From the NCBI RefSeq assembly GCF_012912005.1, contig NZ_JABBEA010000003.1:186001-250000 (forward strand): a stretch of 64,000 bases of DNA, given 5' to 3'. The stretch comes from Paenibacillus sp. SZ31. Its GTDB lineage: Bacteria > Bacillota > Bacilli > Paenibacillales > Paenibacillaceae. Below the pieces are notes generated by a model. That model was not told the DNA's origin. It worked only from the letters and a program-made list of their open reading frames with translations, and did no database searches. Both the position numbers and the translations under genes were made by a program. Positions 1-8,217 of this stretch are shown here, in pieces. Position 1 is the stretch's first letter, and each line of letters starts with the position of its first letter.

Positions 1-1
1 C

Positions 2-421
2 CGTGATCATGCGGATCTGCCATTGGAGCAGAGGCTGAAAGGCTTGTTGATCTGGTTCGAACAAGAATACAATGCCCATGCTTCGGCTCGTTTGATGTTG
101 CGTAATTGTTTTTACCCACCCCTTTCTCTGTATGGCGAAGTGATGGATCAGGTATATCCGTTTATCGACGGAATGGAACGCGCGCTAACTCGTCTGCTGC
201 AACGAGCCATGCGTAATGGAGATATTCCGGCCATCCCCGCGGAACAGGCTGCCATTGCATTCATGACGTTTCTCGACGGTATTACCGTGGAGATTATCTA
301 TGGAAGTTCCCGTCGGTACAAGAGACGGTTGGAAGCATCCTGGCCTGTCTTCTGGCATGGCATTCATCATTTGAACGAAGAGGCACACAGCGTTGTGCCG
401 GAAGGAGATTCAACAAGATGA
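2..421 (+). CDS. TetR-family regulator, C-terminal part (5' end outside window)
   Basis: The reading frame is open to the left edge, so only the ligand-binding C-terminal part is present and the N-terminal helix-turn-helix lies outside the window. The visible part is helical and has the hydrophobic and aromatic pattern of a TetR effector domain, but no specific motif settles the subfamily. Its stop codon overlaps the start of the next gene (ATGA), so it is translationally coupled to a paired SMR exporter. A TetR gene followed by two SMR genes is the arrangement of yvdT-yvdS-yvdR in Bacillus subtilis, so it probably regulates its own exporter operon. That role is inferred from context. Confidence 0.75.
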   Translation, partial: RDHADLPLEQRLKGLLIWFEQEYNAHASARLMLRNCFYPPLSLYGEVMDQVYPFIDGMERALTRLLQRAMRNGDIPAIPAEQAAIAFMTFLDGITVEIIYGSSRRYKRRLEASWPVFWHGIHHLNEEAHSVVPEGDSTR

Positions 422-759
422 ACCGCAACTGGTTATATGTATTTATCGGTGGAATTATTGAGATTGTCTGGGTAAGCGGGCTGAAACATGCCTCGAATGC
501 CTGGGAGTGGACTTTGACGGGGATTGCCATCGTGATCAGCTTTGGACTGATCATTGCCGCTTCCAAAAGGCTGCCTGTGGGTACGGTGTATGCCGTCTTT
601 ACGGGAATTGGTACGGCGGGTACCGTCCTGACGGAAATGGTACTGTTCGGTGAGCCATTCCGCTTGGCCAAAGTATTGCTCATTGGGCTGCTGCTCTGCG
701 GCGTAATCGGACTGAAGCTGGTTACGGATCAGCAAGAAGCCAAAGGAGGTGCAGTATAA
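418..759 (+). CDS. SMR-family exporter subunit (YkkC/YvdS-like)
   Basis: A 113-aa protein with four predicted membrane helices and the small multidrug resistance signature. Glu15 in the first helix is the expected proton/substrate-coupling residue. The stretch [16 protein letters not shown] closely matches the second-helix region of the YkkC/YvdS group. The protein carries a short charged tail after helix 4. It overlaps the TetR gene upstream by 4 nt and the second SMR gene downstream by 1 nt, which fits an obligate hetero-oligomeric pair in the cytoplasmic membrane. Related pairs export cationic compounds, and the Gdx branch exports guanidinium. The substrate here is not shown by the sequence. 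Confidence 0.9.
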   Translation: MNRNWLYVFIGGIIEIVWVSGLKHASNAWEWTLTGIAIVISFGLIIAASKRLPVGTVYAVFTGIGTAGTVLTEMVLFGEPFRLAKVLLIGLLLCGVIGLKLVTDQQEAKGGAV

Positions 760-1073
760 TGGCTTGGATGGCAATTGTAGGTGCAGGGATATGTGAAATT
801 TTCGGCGTAATCGGTATTAATGGTGCCTCCACCAAGAAAGGATGGCCATACATCGTACTTATGCTGGTGTCGTTTGTGTTCAGCTTCTCGCTGTTGTCCT
901 ACGCCATGACGTCCATTCCGATGGGCACAGCGTATGCCGTGTGGACAGGGATCGGGACGGTCGGCAGTACGATAACAGGCATGTTCCTGTTCGGTGAACG
1001 GAAAGAAGCGAAACGGATCCTGTTTATCGCGATGATTTTGGTGGCAGCGGTTGGTCTGAAACTGATCACATAA
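759..1073 (+). CDS. SMR-family exporter subunit (YkkD/YvdR-like)
   Basis: A 104-aa four-helix membrane protein and partner of the preceding gene. Glu13 is the conserved membrane-embedded acidic residue, and MGTAYAVWTGIGTVG is the matching SMR motif. It ends flush with helix 4, without the charged tail of its partner, as is usual for the second member of these pairs. The TAATG junction gives tight translational coupling. A copy of the palindromic repeat starts within 15 bp of the stop codon. Function as one half of a heteromeric drug or guanidinium exporter follows from family membership and pairing. Confidence 0.9.
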   Translation: MAWMAIVGAGICEIFGVIGINGASTKKGWPYIVLMLVSFVFSFSLLSYAMTSIPMGTAYAVWTGIGTVGSTITGMFLFGERKEAKRILFIAMILVAAVGLKLIT

Positions 1074-1087
1074 CGGAACGAACTGAA

Positions 1088-1236
1088 TTACACTCTATAT
1101 CTCCGATTGCAGTACCACTTTCCGATCGCTGTTATCCCCAGATTTCTTTTATCCCCTTTGAAGAGGGATAAATCCGGTGATAAAGGCGAACACTTCGTTT
1201 CTTCAAGTTGGTTCTGCAATCTCCGTTATCGTGTAA
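1088..1236 (+). repeat. Palindromic dispersed repeat, copy A (short form)
   Basis: A 149-bp near-palindrome bounded by TTACAC and GTGTAA, starting 15 bp after the SMR pair. Outer arms pair as ATTGCAGTACCA with TGGTTCTGCAAT. Middle arms pair across TTATCCCCAGATTT and AAATCCGGTGATAA. The tip pairs TATCCC with GGGATA. Five other copies in the window share the layout with different arm sequences. Confidence 0.85.
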
Positions 1237-1277
1237 TTCTTAGCTTCCATTATGATATCTATTAAATTTAGTAATAT

Positions 1278-1313
1278 AAAAAAGACGACTTCGATCAGGA
1301 AGTCGTCTTTTTT
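1278..1313. terminator. Bidirectional rho-independent terminator
   Basis: A perfect stem, AAGACGACTTC with GAAGTCGTCTT, has a short loop, an A-run on the left and a T-run on the right. It can therefore stop transcription in both directions. It separates the SMR operon and repeat copy A from the small gene that follows. Confidence 0.85.
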
Positions 1314-1375
1314 GGGATATGATATAAATAGGGAACCTCTCTAAACTCTATTACGTAAGAAAGGATGGTGTAATC

Positions 1376-1507
1376 ATGAGAAAGTTATTGGTACGCATGT
1401 GTGCTTATACTGGGTATACCCTTCTGATCGGTATGGCTATCTTCTACCTAATCGCACTTATCACCATTATCATACTCGCCTTTTACGCCTTCACTGGAGA
1501 AAACTAG
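1376..1507 (+). CDS. 43-aa single-pass membrane protein, unknown
   Basis: A small ORF with a good ribosome binding site (AAGGATGG, 7 nt before ATG) directly after the terminator. The product begins MRKLLVRMCAYTGYTLL and has one long, very hydrophobic helix from about residue 13 to 39 (IGMAIFYLIALITIIILAF), with a basic N-terminus and an acidic C-terminus. By the positive-inside rule the N-terminus should be cytoplasmic. I do not recognise a family. Evidence for a real gene is the ribosome binding site, the upstream terminator and the coherent membrane segment. Its neighbours are export systems, but no functional link is visible. Confidence 0.55.
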   Translation: MRKLLVRMCAYTGYTLLIGMAIFYLIALITIIILAFYAFTGEN

Positions 1508-1645
1508 CCTAATCCGTTCTTGTGACTTTTATTGTACATACAGACTGCAACTTCTTACTTGTTATGCCTACTTCCTTGATTCAGCCTCATGTCACTATAC
1601 AGATATCACTTCTTAACCCACTCTCATTTTCCAATTTACTCCCAT

Positions 1646-1701
1646 TTGAATTCCTTCAACCAGATCGTTTATACTTGGTTTGACCTTAAAGTCAATTCAA
1701 G
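1646..1701 (+). promoter_or_regulatory. Promoter and palindromic operator of the tetR-RND operon
   Basis: A -35 box TTGAAT (1646-1651) and a -10 box TATACT (1670-1675) are separated by 18 bp. Overlapping the -10 and the presumed start point is a 28-bp dyad at 1674-1701, with outer arms CTTG/CAAG and inner arms TTGAC/GTCAA. This placement and size fit a TetR-type operator that blocks the promoter. The regulator of the next gene is the obvious candidate to bind it (inference). Confidence 0.65.
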
Positions 1702-1738
1702 AACTCACAAGTTCCCTGATGAGGTGAATGTATCGTTA

Positions 1739-2686
1739 ATGAACCCTATACATGATATGAATGAGAAGAAAAAACTCATCATTACTACAGCACTCAAGTT
1801 ATTCTCATCCAAAGGCAGTGCTGCAACATCCATGCAAGAGATTGCAGAATTATGCGGGATGTCCAAAGGCAGCCTTTACCTCATGTTCAAATCCAAAGAG
1901 GAATTAGAAGCCAGTACTCTGGAATATTGCATGTACACACTAATGGACGAGATGACACAGATTGAGCATGAAACCAGCCTCACCTCGCGAGAACGTCTGC
2001 ACAAGCAGATCGAGACACTGCTCATCCATGTTGCCGAACTCAAGGAGTTTTTGCGAGTACAGATGCGCAGCATGATGATGGATGATGAACAGCAACGCAA
2101 GGAACAATGCCATCCGCTGCAAAGAGATCTGGAGGTTCGTACCTTACATTGGTTTAAGGATAAGCTGGAGGAGCAGTACGGATCGGAGATTGAACCTTAT
2201 ACGATTGACCTTATTTTGCTGACACAGGGGCTGTTCCTCTCCTACGTAAAAATCTGGTTTACGGAGATGCCGTCCCTTACTGTTACCAAAATGGCAACAA
2301 ATTTACTGCAAATGATGGACTATGCAGCGCACGGATTCCTTAAGCAGCGACCTTTGCCTTTGATTCCTTTGGAGGACTGGCCTGCCTGGATTACCGAACC
2401 CCATCCAGATTCCACGGTGATGCGGCATCCTATTCATATTATCAAGCAAATGCAGGATATTGCTGCCTCCGAATTGCCTACTGGACAACCAAAGAATGAT
2501 GCACTTGAGACCATTGCCATTCTGAGGCAGGAGATGATGGAATTCACACCGCGGCGTGCCATTATTCTGGGCATGATGCACAATCTGGAGAACGTAACTG
2601 CCATTAAACCTTTGCACTCCGAGCTTCAGCATATTCTGGATGCCATGTATAGCCGGTTCATCCAAGCTGACTCGTCACACACATAA
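1739..2686 (+). CDS. TetR-family regulator of the RND pump (YerO-like)
   Basis: A 315-aa protein with an N-terminal TetR helix-turn-helix at about residues 12-58 (SMQEIAELCGMSKGSLYLMFKSKEEL). It is longer than the usual 190-220 aa because of an extended helical C-terminal region, as in YerO next to swrC/yerP in Bacillus subtilis. The frame opens earlier at 1589, but the ATG at 1739 follows GAGGTGA and lies downstream of the promoter at 1646-1675, so the shorter form is chosen. The RND pump gene follows after 33 bp. A dyad over the promoter suggests autorepression relieved by a pump substrate. Function is inferred from family and context. Confidence 0.85.
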   Translation: MNPIHDMNEKKKLIITTALKLFSSKGSAATSMQEIAELCGMSKGSLYLMFKSKEELEASTLEYCMYTLMDEMTQIEHETSLTSRERLHKQIETLLIHVAELKEFLRVQMRSMMMDDEQQRKEQCHPLQRDLEVRTLHWFKDKLEEQYGSEIEPYTIDLILLTQGLFLSYVKIWFTEMPSLTVTKMATNLLQMMDYAAHGFLKQRPLPLIPLEDWPAWITEPHPDSTVMRHPIHIIKQMQDIAASELPTGQPKNDALETIAILRQEMMEFTPRRAIILGMMHNLENVTAIKPLHSELQHILDAMYSRFIQADSSHT

Positions 2687-2719
2687 ACAGGAGAAACAGA
2701 GAGGAGAAGAAACCATCGT

Positions 2720-5700
2720 ATGAAAGGTATTATTAATTTTTCACTGAACAACAAGTTTGCGATTTGGATTCTGACGATTATCATCTCTTTCGCAGGTTTG
2801 TACAGCGGATTGACGATGAAACAAGAGACAATTCCGAACATCAACGTACCGTTTCTGAATGTCACTGCCATTGATCCGGGGGCTGCACCGGAGGGAATTG
2901 TTGAGGATGTCACGAAGCCGCTGGAAGTAAAACTACGCAATGTAGATGGCGTGAAGACGGTGACCTCCACTTCCATGGAGAACGCAGCATCGATCACACT
3001 CGAATTTGATTATGGAACAGATCTGACCAACGCGACGGCAACCGTTCGTGAGGCACTGAATGAAGTCCAACTGCCTGACAGCGTGCAGAAGCCGACCATT
3101 TCCAAGTTCAGCATTAACTCTTTCCCGGTTGTATCTCTGAGCTTGTCCGACAAAGACGGCGGCGACCTGGAACAATTGACAAGACTGGTTGAATCGGATA
3201 TTCAGCCTGCACTTGAAGATATTGACGGTGTAGCTCAAGTTCAGGTTTCCGGTCAATATGTGAAAGAAGTTCAATTGAAGTTTGACCAAGCTAAAATGTC
3301 CGAGCTGGGCCTCACTGAAGATACGGTAAACGGTATCGTTCAAGGTTCATCCATTCGTGTGCCCCTTGGACTGTTCGAACTGGATAAATCCCAGAAGGCC
3401 GTTGTCGTAGATGGAAACATCATCGACATCGATGATCTGAAAAACCTTGCCATTCCAGTCGTACCCGGCGGTGCTGGGGCTTCTACAGGTAATGGTTCAA
3501 ACTCAGCCCCACAAGGCTCTGGAGCACCAACTGATGAAGCTGGTCAAGGTACGGCTCCTGGCTCTGCACAAGGAACAGACCAGGCTGCGGGCCAAGCCGC
3601 TGGCGGTAATGCCAGTGTAGGTAGCCCATCGGGCGCTGCCAACGCGCCTGGCATTCCAACTGTAAAACTAAGTGAAATTGCCAAGATCGAAGTCATCGGT
3701 CAAGCGGAATCCATTTCCCGGACAGACGGCAAGGAATCGATCGGTATTTCCGTTGTAAAATCCAACGATGCCAACACGGTTGATGTCGTTAACGCAGTCA
3801 AAGACAAAGCGGAAGAATTGCAGACGCAGTTCAAAAATGCTGATTTGACTGTACTGCTTGACCAAGGTAAGCCGATTCAGGACTCGGTGAACACGATGTT
3901 GGGCAAAGCCGTTTTTGGCGCCTTGTTTGCCATCCTGATCATCCTGCTGTTCTTGCGTAATATCCGTTCAACTATTATTTCCATTATCTCGATCCCGCTC
4001 TCCTTGCTCATGGCATTGACTGCGCTCAATATGATGGATATTACCTTGAACATGATGACGCTGGGTGCCATGACCGTTGCCATCGGACGGGTTGTCGATG
4101 ACTCCATCGTTGTTATCGAGAACATCTACCGCAGATTAACACTCAAAGGCGAGAAACTGAAAGGCCGTGAACTGGTTCGCGAAGCAACGCGCGAGATGTT
4201 TGTGCCAATCCTTTCTTCCACCATCGTAACGATTGCGGTATTCCTGCCACTGGCATTGGTAAGCGGTATGGTGGGTGAGCTGTTCCTGCCATTTGCACTG
4301 ACCATGGTATTCGCCTTGCTGGCATCCCTGATCGTTGCCATTACTATCGTGCCAATGCTTGCGCATACCCTGTTCCGTAAAGGGTTGAAGAACAAGCAGA
4401 ATCACGAAGAAAAACCAGGCAAGATGGCGGAAGGTTACAAACGCCTGCTGAACTGGACCCTGTCACATAAACTCATCACGGTTGGTGGCGCTGTATTGCT
4501 GTTAGTCGGCAGTTTGTTCCTGTACCCGTTCATCGGTGCAAGCTTCTTGCCAGAACAACAGGATAAATACGTGACCATTACGTACAGTCCACAAACCGGA
4601 GCTTTGCGTGAAGATGTCGAAAAAGAAGCACTCGTTGCCGAGAAGTGGTTGCTGGAACAACCAGGTCTGGAGAAAATGCAATATTCCATCGGCGGCACGA
4701 ACCCACTGAGCAGTATGGGTGGCGGTGGTGGAAACTCGGCTCTCTTCTATATTGAATATAACGAAGATACGAAAGACTTTACTCAAGTGAAAGAACAACT
4801 TGTCGAAGGTCTGAAGAAGGAAGTTACCGTAGGAACCTGGAATGAGCTCGACATGTCCGGCGGTCTGGGTGGCAGTGGTCTGAGCCTCTCCATCTATGGC
4901 GATAATGTAGAGCAACTCAAACCTGTATCAGATGAAATTCTGAAACTGGTTGAGGCAGATACGGATAATTTTGAAAAAGCAGATACATCACTCGCTGACA
5001 CCTACGGGCAGTATACGCTCGTGGCAGATCAGGAGAAATTAAGTTCCCTGGGCCTCACTGCAGGCCAACTGGCTATGACGCTGAGCCCGGCACGGGAACG
5101 TCCTGTGCTCACGGAAGTCGATATCGATAACAAAACGTATAAAGTTTATGTAGAGACAGACAACAAAACATTCAGCAGTATTGATGAGATTGAGGATGAA
5201 ACCGTCACTTCACCGCTTGGCATCGAAGTACCGATCAAAGATGTTGCCAAAGTGGAAGAAGGTACGTCCCCGAACTCCATCATGCAAATTGATGGTAAGG
5301 TTGTCGTGCAAGTCACAGCCAACATCCTGGCTTCGGATGTACAAAAAGCTTCGAGCAACTTACAGGCTGAGATCGACAAGCTGGATCTGCCTGATGGCGT
5401 TGAAGTGAAGTTTGGTGGTACAACCGAACAGATTAATGATACCTTTACTCAACTTGGTCTTGCCATGCTGGCGGCCATCGCCATTGTATACTTCGTGCTC
5501 GTTGTTACATTCGGCGGCGGATTGGCACCATTCGCAATCCTGTTCTCCCTGCCATTTACGGTCATTGGTATTATGGTAGGTCTGTTCATCGCTGGTGGTA
5601 CGCTTGACGTCTCGGCCATGATGGGTGGACTGATGCTCATCGGAATCGTGGTCACCAACGCCATCGTGTTGATCGACCGTGTTATTCACAAGGAAAAAGA

Positions 5701-5956
5701 GGGTATGCCTACCCGTGAAGCCTTGCTGGAAGCCGGTGCAACTCGTCTGCGTCCAATTCTGATGACTGCTCTCGCAACTATCGGTGCCCTGTTGCCACTG
5801 GTAACAGGTCTCGAAGAGAGTGCCGGTATCATCTCCAAAGGACTCGGAATTACCGTAATCGGTGGTCTGATCAGCTCCACGCTGCTCACGCTGGTTATCG
5901 TACCGATTGTGTATGAGTTCCTGATGAAATTTAAAAAGAAAAGAATCGAAGATTAA
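2720..5956 (+). CDS. swrC: RND-family efflux pump (SwrC/YerP-like)
   Basis: A 1078-aa resistance-nodulation-division transporter. Membrane helix 1 is at residues 12-32, followed by a first extracytoplasmic loop, a helix bundle at about 390-560, a second loop and a final bundle at about 910-1065. The GRVVDDSIVVIENIYRR segment in helix 4 holds the paired Asp residues of the proton relay. In Bacillus subtilis SwrC exports surfactin and confers acriflavine tolerance, and here the preceding YerO-like gene gives the same gene order. An oddity is a Gly/Ala/Ser/Gln-rich low-complexity stretch at about residues 248-312 inside the first loop. A proton-driven exporter is well supported, but the actual substrate is unknown. 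Confidence 0.9.
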   Translation: MKGIINFSLNNKFAIWILTIIISFAGLYSGLTMKQETIPNINVPFLNVTAIDPGAAPEGIVEDVTKPLEVKLRNVDGVKTVTSTSMENAASITLEFDYGTDLTNATATVREALNEVQLPDSVQKPTISKFSINSFPVVSLSLSDKDGGDLEQLTRLVESDIQPALEDIDGVAQVQVSGQYVKEVQLKFDQAKMSELGLTEDTVNGIVQGSSIRVPLGLFELDKSQKAVVVDGNIIDIDDLKNLAIPVVPGGAGASTGNGSNSAPQGSGAPTDEAGQGTAPGSAQGTDQAAGQAAGGNASVGSPSGAANAPGIPTVKLSEIAKIEVIGQAESISRTDGKESIGISVVKSNDANTVDVVNAVKDKAEELQTQFKNADLTVLLDQGKPIQDSVNTMLGKAVFGALFAILIILLFLRNIRSTIISIISIPLSLLMALTALNMMDITLNMMTLGAMTVAIGRVVDDSIVVIENIYRRLTLKGEKLKGRELVREATREMFVPILSSTIVTIAVFLPLALVSGMVGELFLPFALTMVFALLASLIVAITIVPMLAHTLFRKGLKNKQNHEEKPGKMAEGYKRLLNWTLSHKLITVGGAVLLLVGSLFLYPFIGASFLPEQQDKYVTITYSPQTGALREDVEKEALVAEKWLLEQPGLEKMQYSIGGTNPLSSMGGGGGNSALFYIEYNEDTKDFTQVKEQLVEGLKKEVTVGTWNELDMSGGLGGSGLSLSIYGDNVEQLKPVSDEILKLVEADTDNFEKADTSLADTYGQYTLVADQEKLSSLGLTAGQLAMTLSPARERPVLTEVDIDNKTYKVYVETDNKTFSSIDEIEDETVTSPLGIEVPIKDVAKVEEGTSPNSIMQIDGKVVVQVTANILASDVQKASSNLQAEIDKLDLPDGVEVKFGGTTEQINDTFTQLGLAMLAAIAIVYFVLVVTFGGGLAPFAILFSLPFTVIGIMVGLFIAGGTLDVSAMMGGLMLIGIVVTNAIVLIDRVIHKEKEGMPTREALLEAGATRLRPILMTALATIGALLPLVTGLEESAGIISKGLGITVIGGLISSTLLTLVIVPIVYEFLMKFKKKRIED

Positions 5957-6026
5957 GAAGTAGAGGGTCGTTCTCATGTAACGGTTCGAGTCCAACTTAA
6001 ATGTAGACTATACTATCTAACTTCTC

Positions 6027-6084
6027 GCCTCTTAGCGCATATTGGAATGATTGAATTCCGATGTGATGCTAAGGGGCTTTTTTT
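6027..6084 (+). terminator. Terminator after the RND pump gene
   Basis: A long stem pairs CTCTTAGC-type sequence with GCTAAGGGGC, with an inner GAAT/AATTC helix, and is followed by a run of seven T. It lies 70 bp beyond the pump stop codon. Confidence 0.8.
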
Positions 6085-6164
6085 CATGTAAATTCACACG
6101 ATATATAGACTGTCATATAAATACTGCATTTTAATTAAAATCACAAAAAGAATAGTTGTGTTTG

Positions 6165-6181
6165 TCATTTGAAACAAATGA
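6165..6181. promoter_or_regulatory. Perfect palindrome upstream of pucR
   Basis: TCATTTGAAACAAATGA is a perfect 7-bp inverted repeat with a 3-bp centre, 130 bp before the PucR-family gene. The rest of the 350-bp gap holds the terminator and AT-rich sequence. A role as a regulator binding site is inference. It does not match the Bacillus subtilis PucR box as I know it. Confidence 0.4.
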
Positions 6182-6309
6182 ACGTGAGATTTTAGCCCAT
6201 CTGCTGTAAATCAACTTATAATATGGATTAATTATGTAAGTCGACGGATTCCAGACTTCAGATAGATCACATGTGATTGGGGAAGGATGGTGGTTGTGTG
6301 GGGGAGACA

Positions 6310-7974
6310 ATGCTTCATATTCAGATCAGAGACATGCTAAAACGTCCCGTATTTCGCAAGGCGGAAGTTCTGGCCAGTGATCGTGCGCTGGAGCGGTATG
6401 TTCGCTGGGTTCATATCATGGAGGTTCCTGAGGTAGGGGACTTGCTCAATGGCGGGGAATTAGTACTTACGACAGGCATTGGCTGGCAGGAAGGTGAGCA
6501 GCACGGCCTGTCTTTTTTGCGTCAGTTAATTGCACGTGGGGCTGCCGGACTCTGTATGGAACTGGGGGATCACACGAAATCGCAGCTCGGTGCGATGAAA
6601 GAAATTGCAGTCGCCGCGGATTTTCCGCTGATCTGGTTCCACGAACAAGTCCGTTATATTGATATTACGCAAGACTTGCATTTCACCTTGATTCGAAGTC
6701 ATCAGCGGATGATTGCCGAACTCGATCGTCTCACCACCTCCTTTAACCAACTTCTTCTGAATGGAGATGGCGTACAACCTCTGCTTCGATTATTGTCACG
6801 AACAACCGGATGTGCCGTGGCGTTATATCCACTTGAAGGGGAAGCAAGCGCCGTTCCCTACTGCCCTCAAGAGGAGTTGGAGACTCGACGGCAGGATTGG
6901 TTTTTACAGCGAGGACAGTCAGCGGAGGAGCATATTACAGCGTTAAAAGCATACACGGAGAGTGCATTAGATGTGATCAGCATGCCTGTTCAGGCGTTGG
7001 ACTATACCTTTGCCGACCTCGTGCTGATGCATCAAAAGCTGGCGGATCACGATTCAAGCATACCGATCAAACCCTCAGATGAATTCGTCTTTCAGGCACT
7101 GGAACGTTGCGCGGCCGCGATTGCCCAAGACTGGATGCGAACCAAGTACATGGAAGAGAAACGTCGGTACAAAGAAGATATGTGGGTCATTGACTGGCTT
7201 AACGGACACCACTCCACGAAGGAAATCCATGAATATATATCTGCCGTTAATCCCCTTCTCGCAACGAGCAAAGCCACTATTATTTTATTCGACAGCAATC
7301 CCGCATACACAGATAGCCTCAGACTTCAGAAGTTATTGATCCAACGCAACATCGTCGCCCGGTCAGTATTTGCACGGGAGAACTTCACCCTCTACAGCAC
7401 AGTTCTAAACCATCAGATCATTCTTATCATTCTCGACCCACTGCCTGGATCTCAGCGCAAAAGTAGTCTCTGGCGCTGCATCCAACAATTGCAGCAACAC
7501 GAGCAGGAACAGACCCACCGCCTCTTCTCAGGCCTGTTCGGTATCGGTCATAGCTGCGCGGACCTCGCCCGTCTCAAGGATAGTCTGGATTCCGCGAAGG
7601 AGACACTGCGAATTCAGAAGGACATCGGCGAGATGCAGCAGCCCTTTTACAGCAACCTTCATTGTTATCGCATCATTGCCAGCATGAAGCAGAGCGGTAA
7701 TCTGGATGATTTCATCGAAGAATACCTGGGGCCGCTCATTCGTTACGATGTGGAGAAAGGAGGTCAGCTGCTGCGCACCCTCAAGCAATATTTGGTCCTA
7801 TGCTGCTCCAAGCAAGAGACGGCCACCGCTCTATATATCGTTAGACAGACGTTGTATCACCGTTTAGACAAAATCGAAGCCCTTTTGGGAGAAGACTATA
7901 TCCTCCCCGAGAAAAGGGTCGCGATCGAACTTGCCATCTACGCCTATGAGTATGTTCATGGTCCAATCGCGTGA
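6310..7974 (+). CDS. pucR: PucR-family transcriptional regulator
   Basis: A 554-aa protein beginning with a PucR N-terminal domain (about residues 1-125, including VRWVHIMEVPEVGDLLNGGE and LVLTTG). It ends with a PucR-type helix-turn-helix (about 485-545, with LRTLKQYLVLCCSKQETA and YHRLDKIEALLG). PucR activates purine catabolism genes in Bacillus subtilis. Here the gene faces a pyrimidine-degradation cluster tail to tail, with only 15 bp between the stop codons, so it is the likely regulator of that cluster (inference). The start is set at ATG 6310 after GGGGGAG. A GTG at 6298, behind GGGAAGGA, is an alternative. Confidence 0.85.
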   Translation: MLHIQIRDMLKRPVFRKAEVLASDRALERYVRWVHIMEVPEVGDLLNGGELVLTTGIGWQEGEQHGLSFLRQLIARGAAGLCMELGDHTKSQLGAMKEIAVAADFPLIWFHEQVRYIDITQDLHFTLIRSHQRMIAELDRLTTSFNQLLLNGDGVQPLLRLLSRTTGCAVALYPLEGEASAVPYCPQEELETRRQDWFLQRGQSAEEHITALKAYTESALDVISMPVQALDYTFADLVLMHQKLADHDSSIPIKPSDEFVFQALERCAAAIAQDWMRTKYMEEKRRYKEDMWVIDWLNGHHSTKEIHEYISAVNPLLATSKATIILFDSNPAYTDSLRLQKLLIQRNIVARSVFARENFTLYSTVLNHQIILIILDPLPGSQRKSSLWRCIQQLQQHEQEQTHRLFSGLFGIGHSCADLARLKDSLDSAKETLRIQKDIGEMQQPFYSNLHCYRIIASMKQSGNLDDFIEEYLGPLIRYDVEKGGQLLRTLKQYLVLCCSKQETATALYIVRQTLYHRLDKIEALLGEDYILPEKRVAIELAIYAYEYVHGPIA

Positions 7975-7989
7975 AGAGCTAGGCATTGT

Positions 7990-8217
7990 CTAAGCCCCCC
8001 ACTGCTCCTGAAGCTGACGAATCAGAATATGACTGAACCACTTCCGTCCAGACGCCGTGCCCACGTATTGCTCTTGTTTCTCTTCGGGAAGATCCGGGTG
8101 CCCCCATATGACGTGAGCACCCTCCAGATGTTCCCGTACCGCATAGATCCGATAACCTTGTGCAACCATTCGCTCTATGGCGATCCTCTCGGCCTCAAAC
8201 ACATCATGATCCGACAT
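7990..8217 (-). CDS. 75-aa protein of the pyrimidine operon, unknown
   Basis: A small soluble protein with no recognised family. It is rich in charged and aromatic residues and contains GYRIYAVREHLEGAHVIWGHPD and a C-terminal helix. Its ATG overlaps the dihydropyrimidinase stop codon (TGATG), so it is the last, translationally coupled gene of the operon. Such coupling argues for a real gene with a role tied to the pathway, for example an enzyme partner or a small regulator. No catalytic motif is visible. It ends 15 bp from the convergent pucR stop, and no terminator is seen in that gap. Confidence 0.6.
   Translation of the reverse strand: MSDHDVFEAERIAIERMVAQGYRIYAVREHLEGAHVIWGHPDLPEEKQEQYVGTASGRKWFSHILIRQLQEQWGA

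Noticed and set aside
1..420. Guanidine (ykkC-type) riboswitch for the SMR genes
   Set aside because: The SMR pair directly overlaps the TetR gene, leaving no leader in the window, and no ykkC-like motifs were seen.
5360..5995. Open frame of 211 codons on the minus strand
   Set aside because: Antisense to the end of the RND pump gene. Composition is rich in Gln, His and Thr as expected for a shadow frame.
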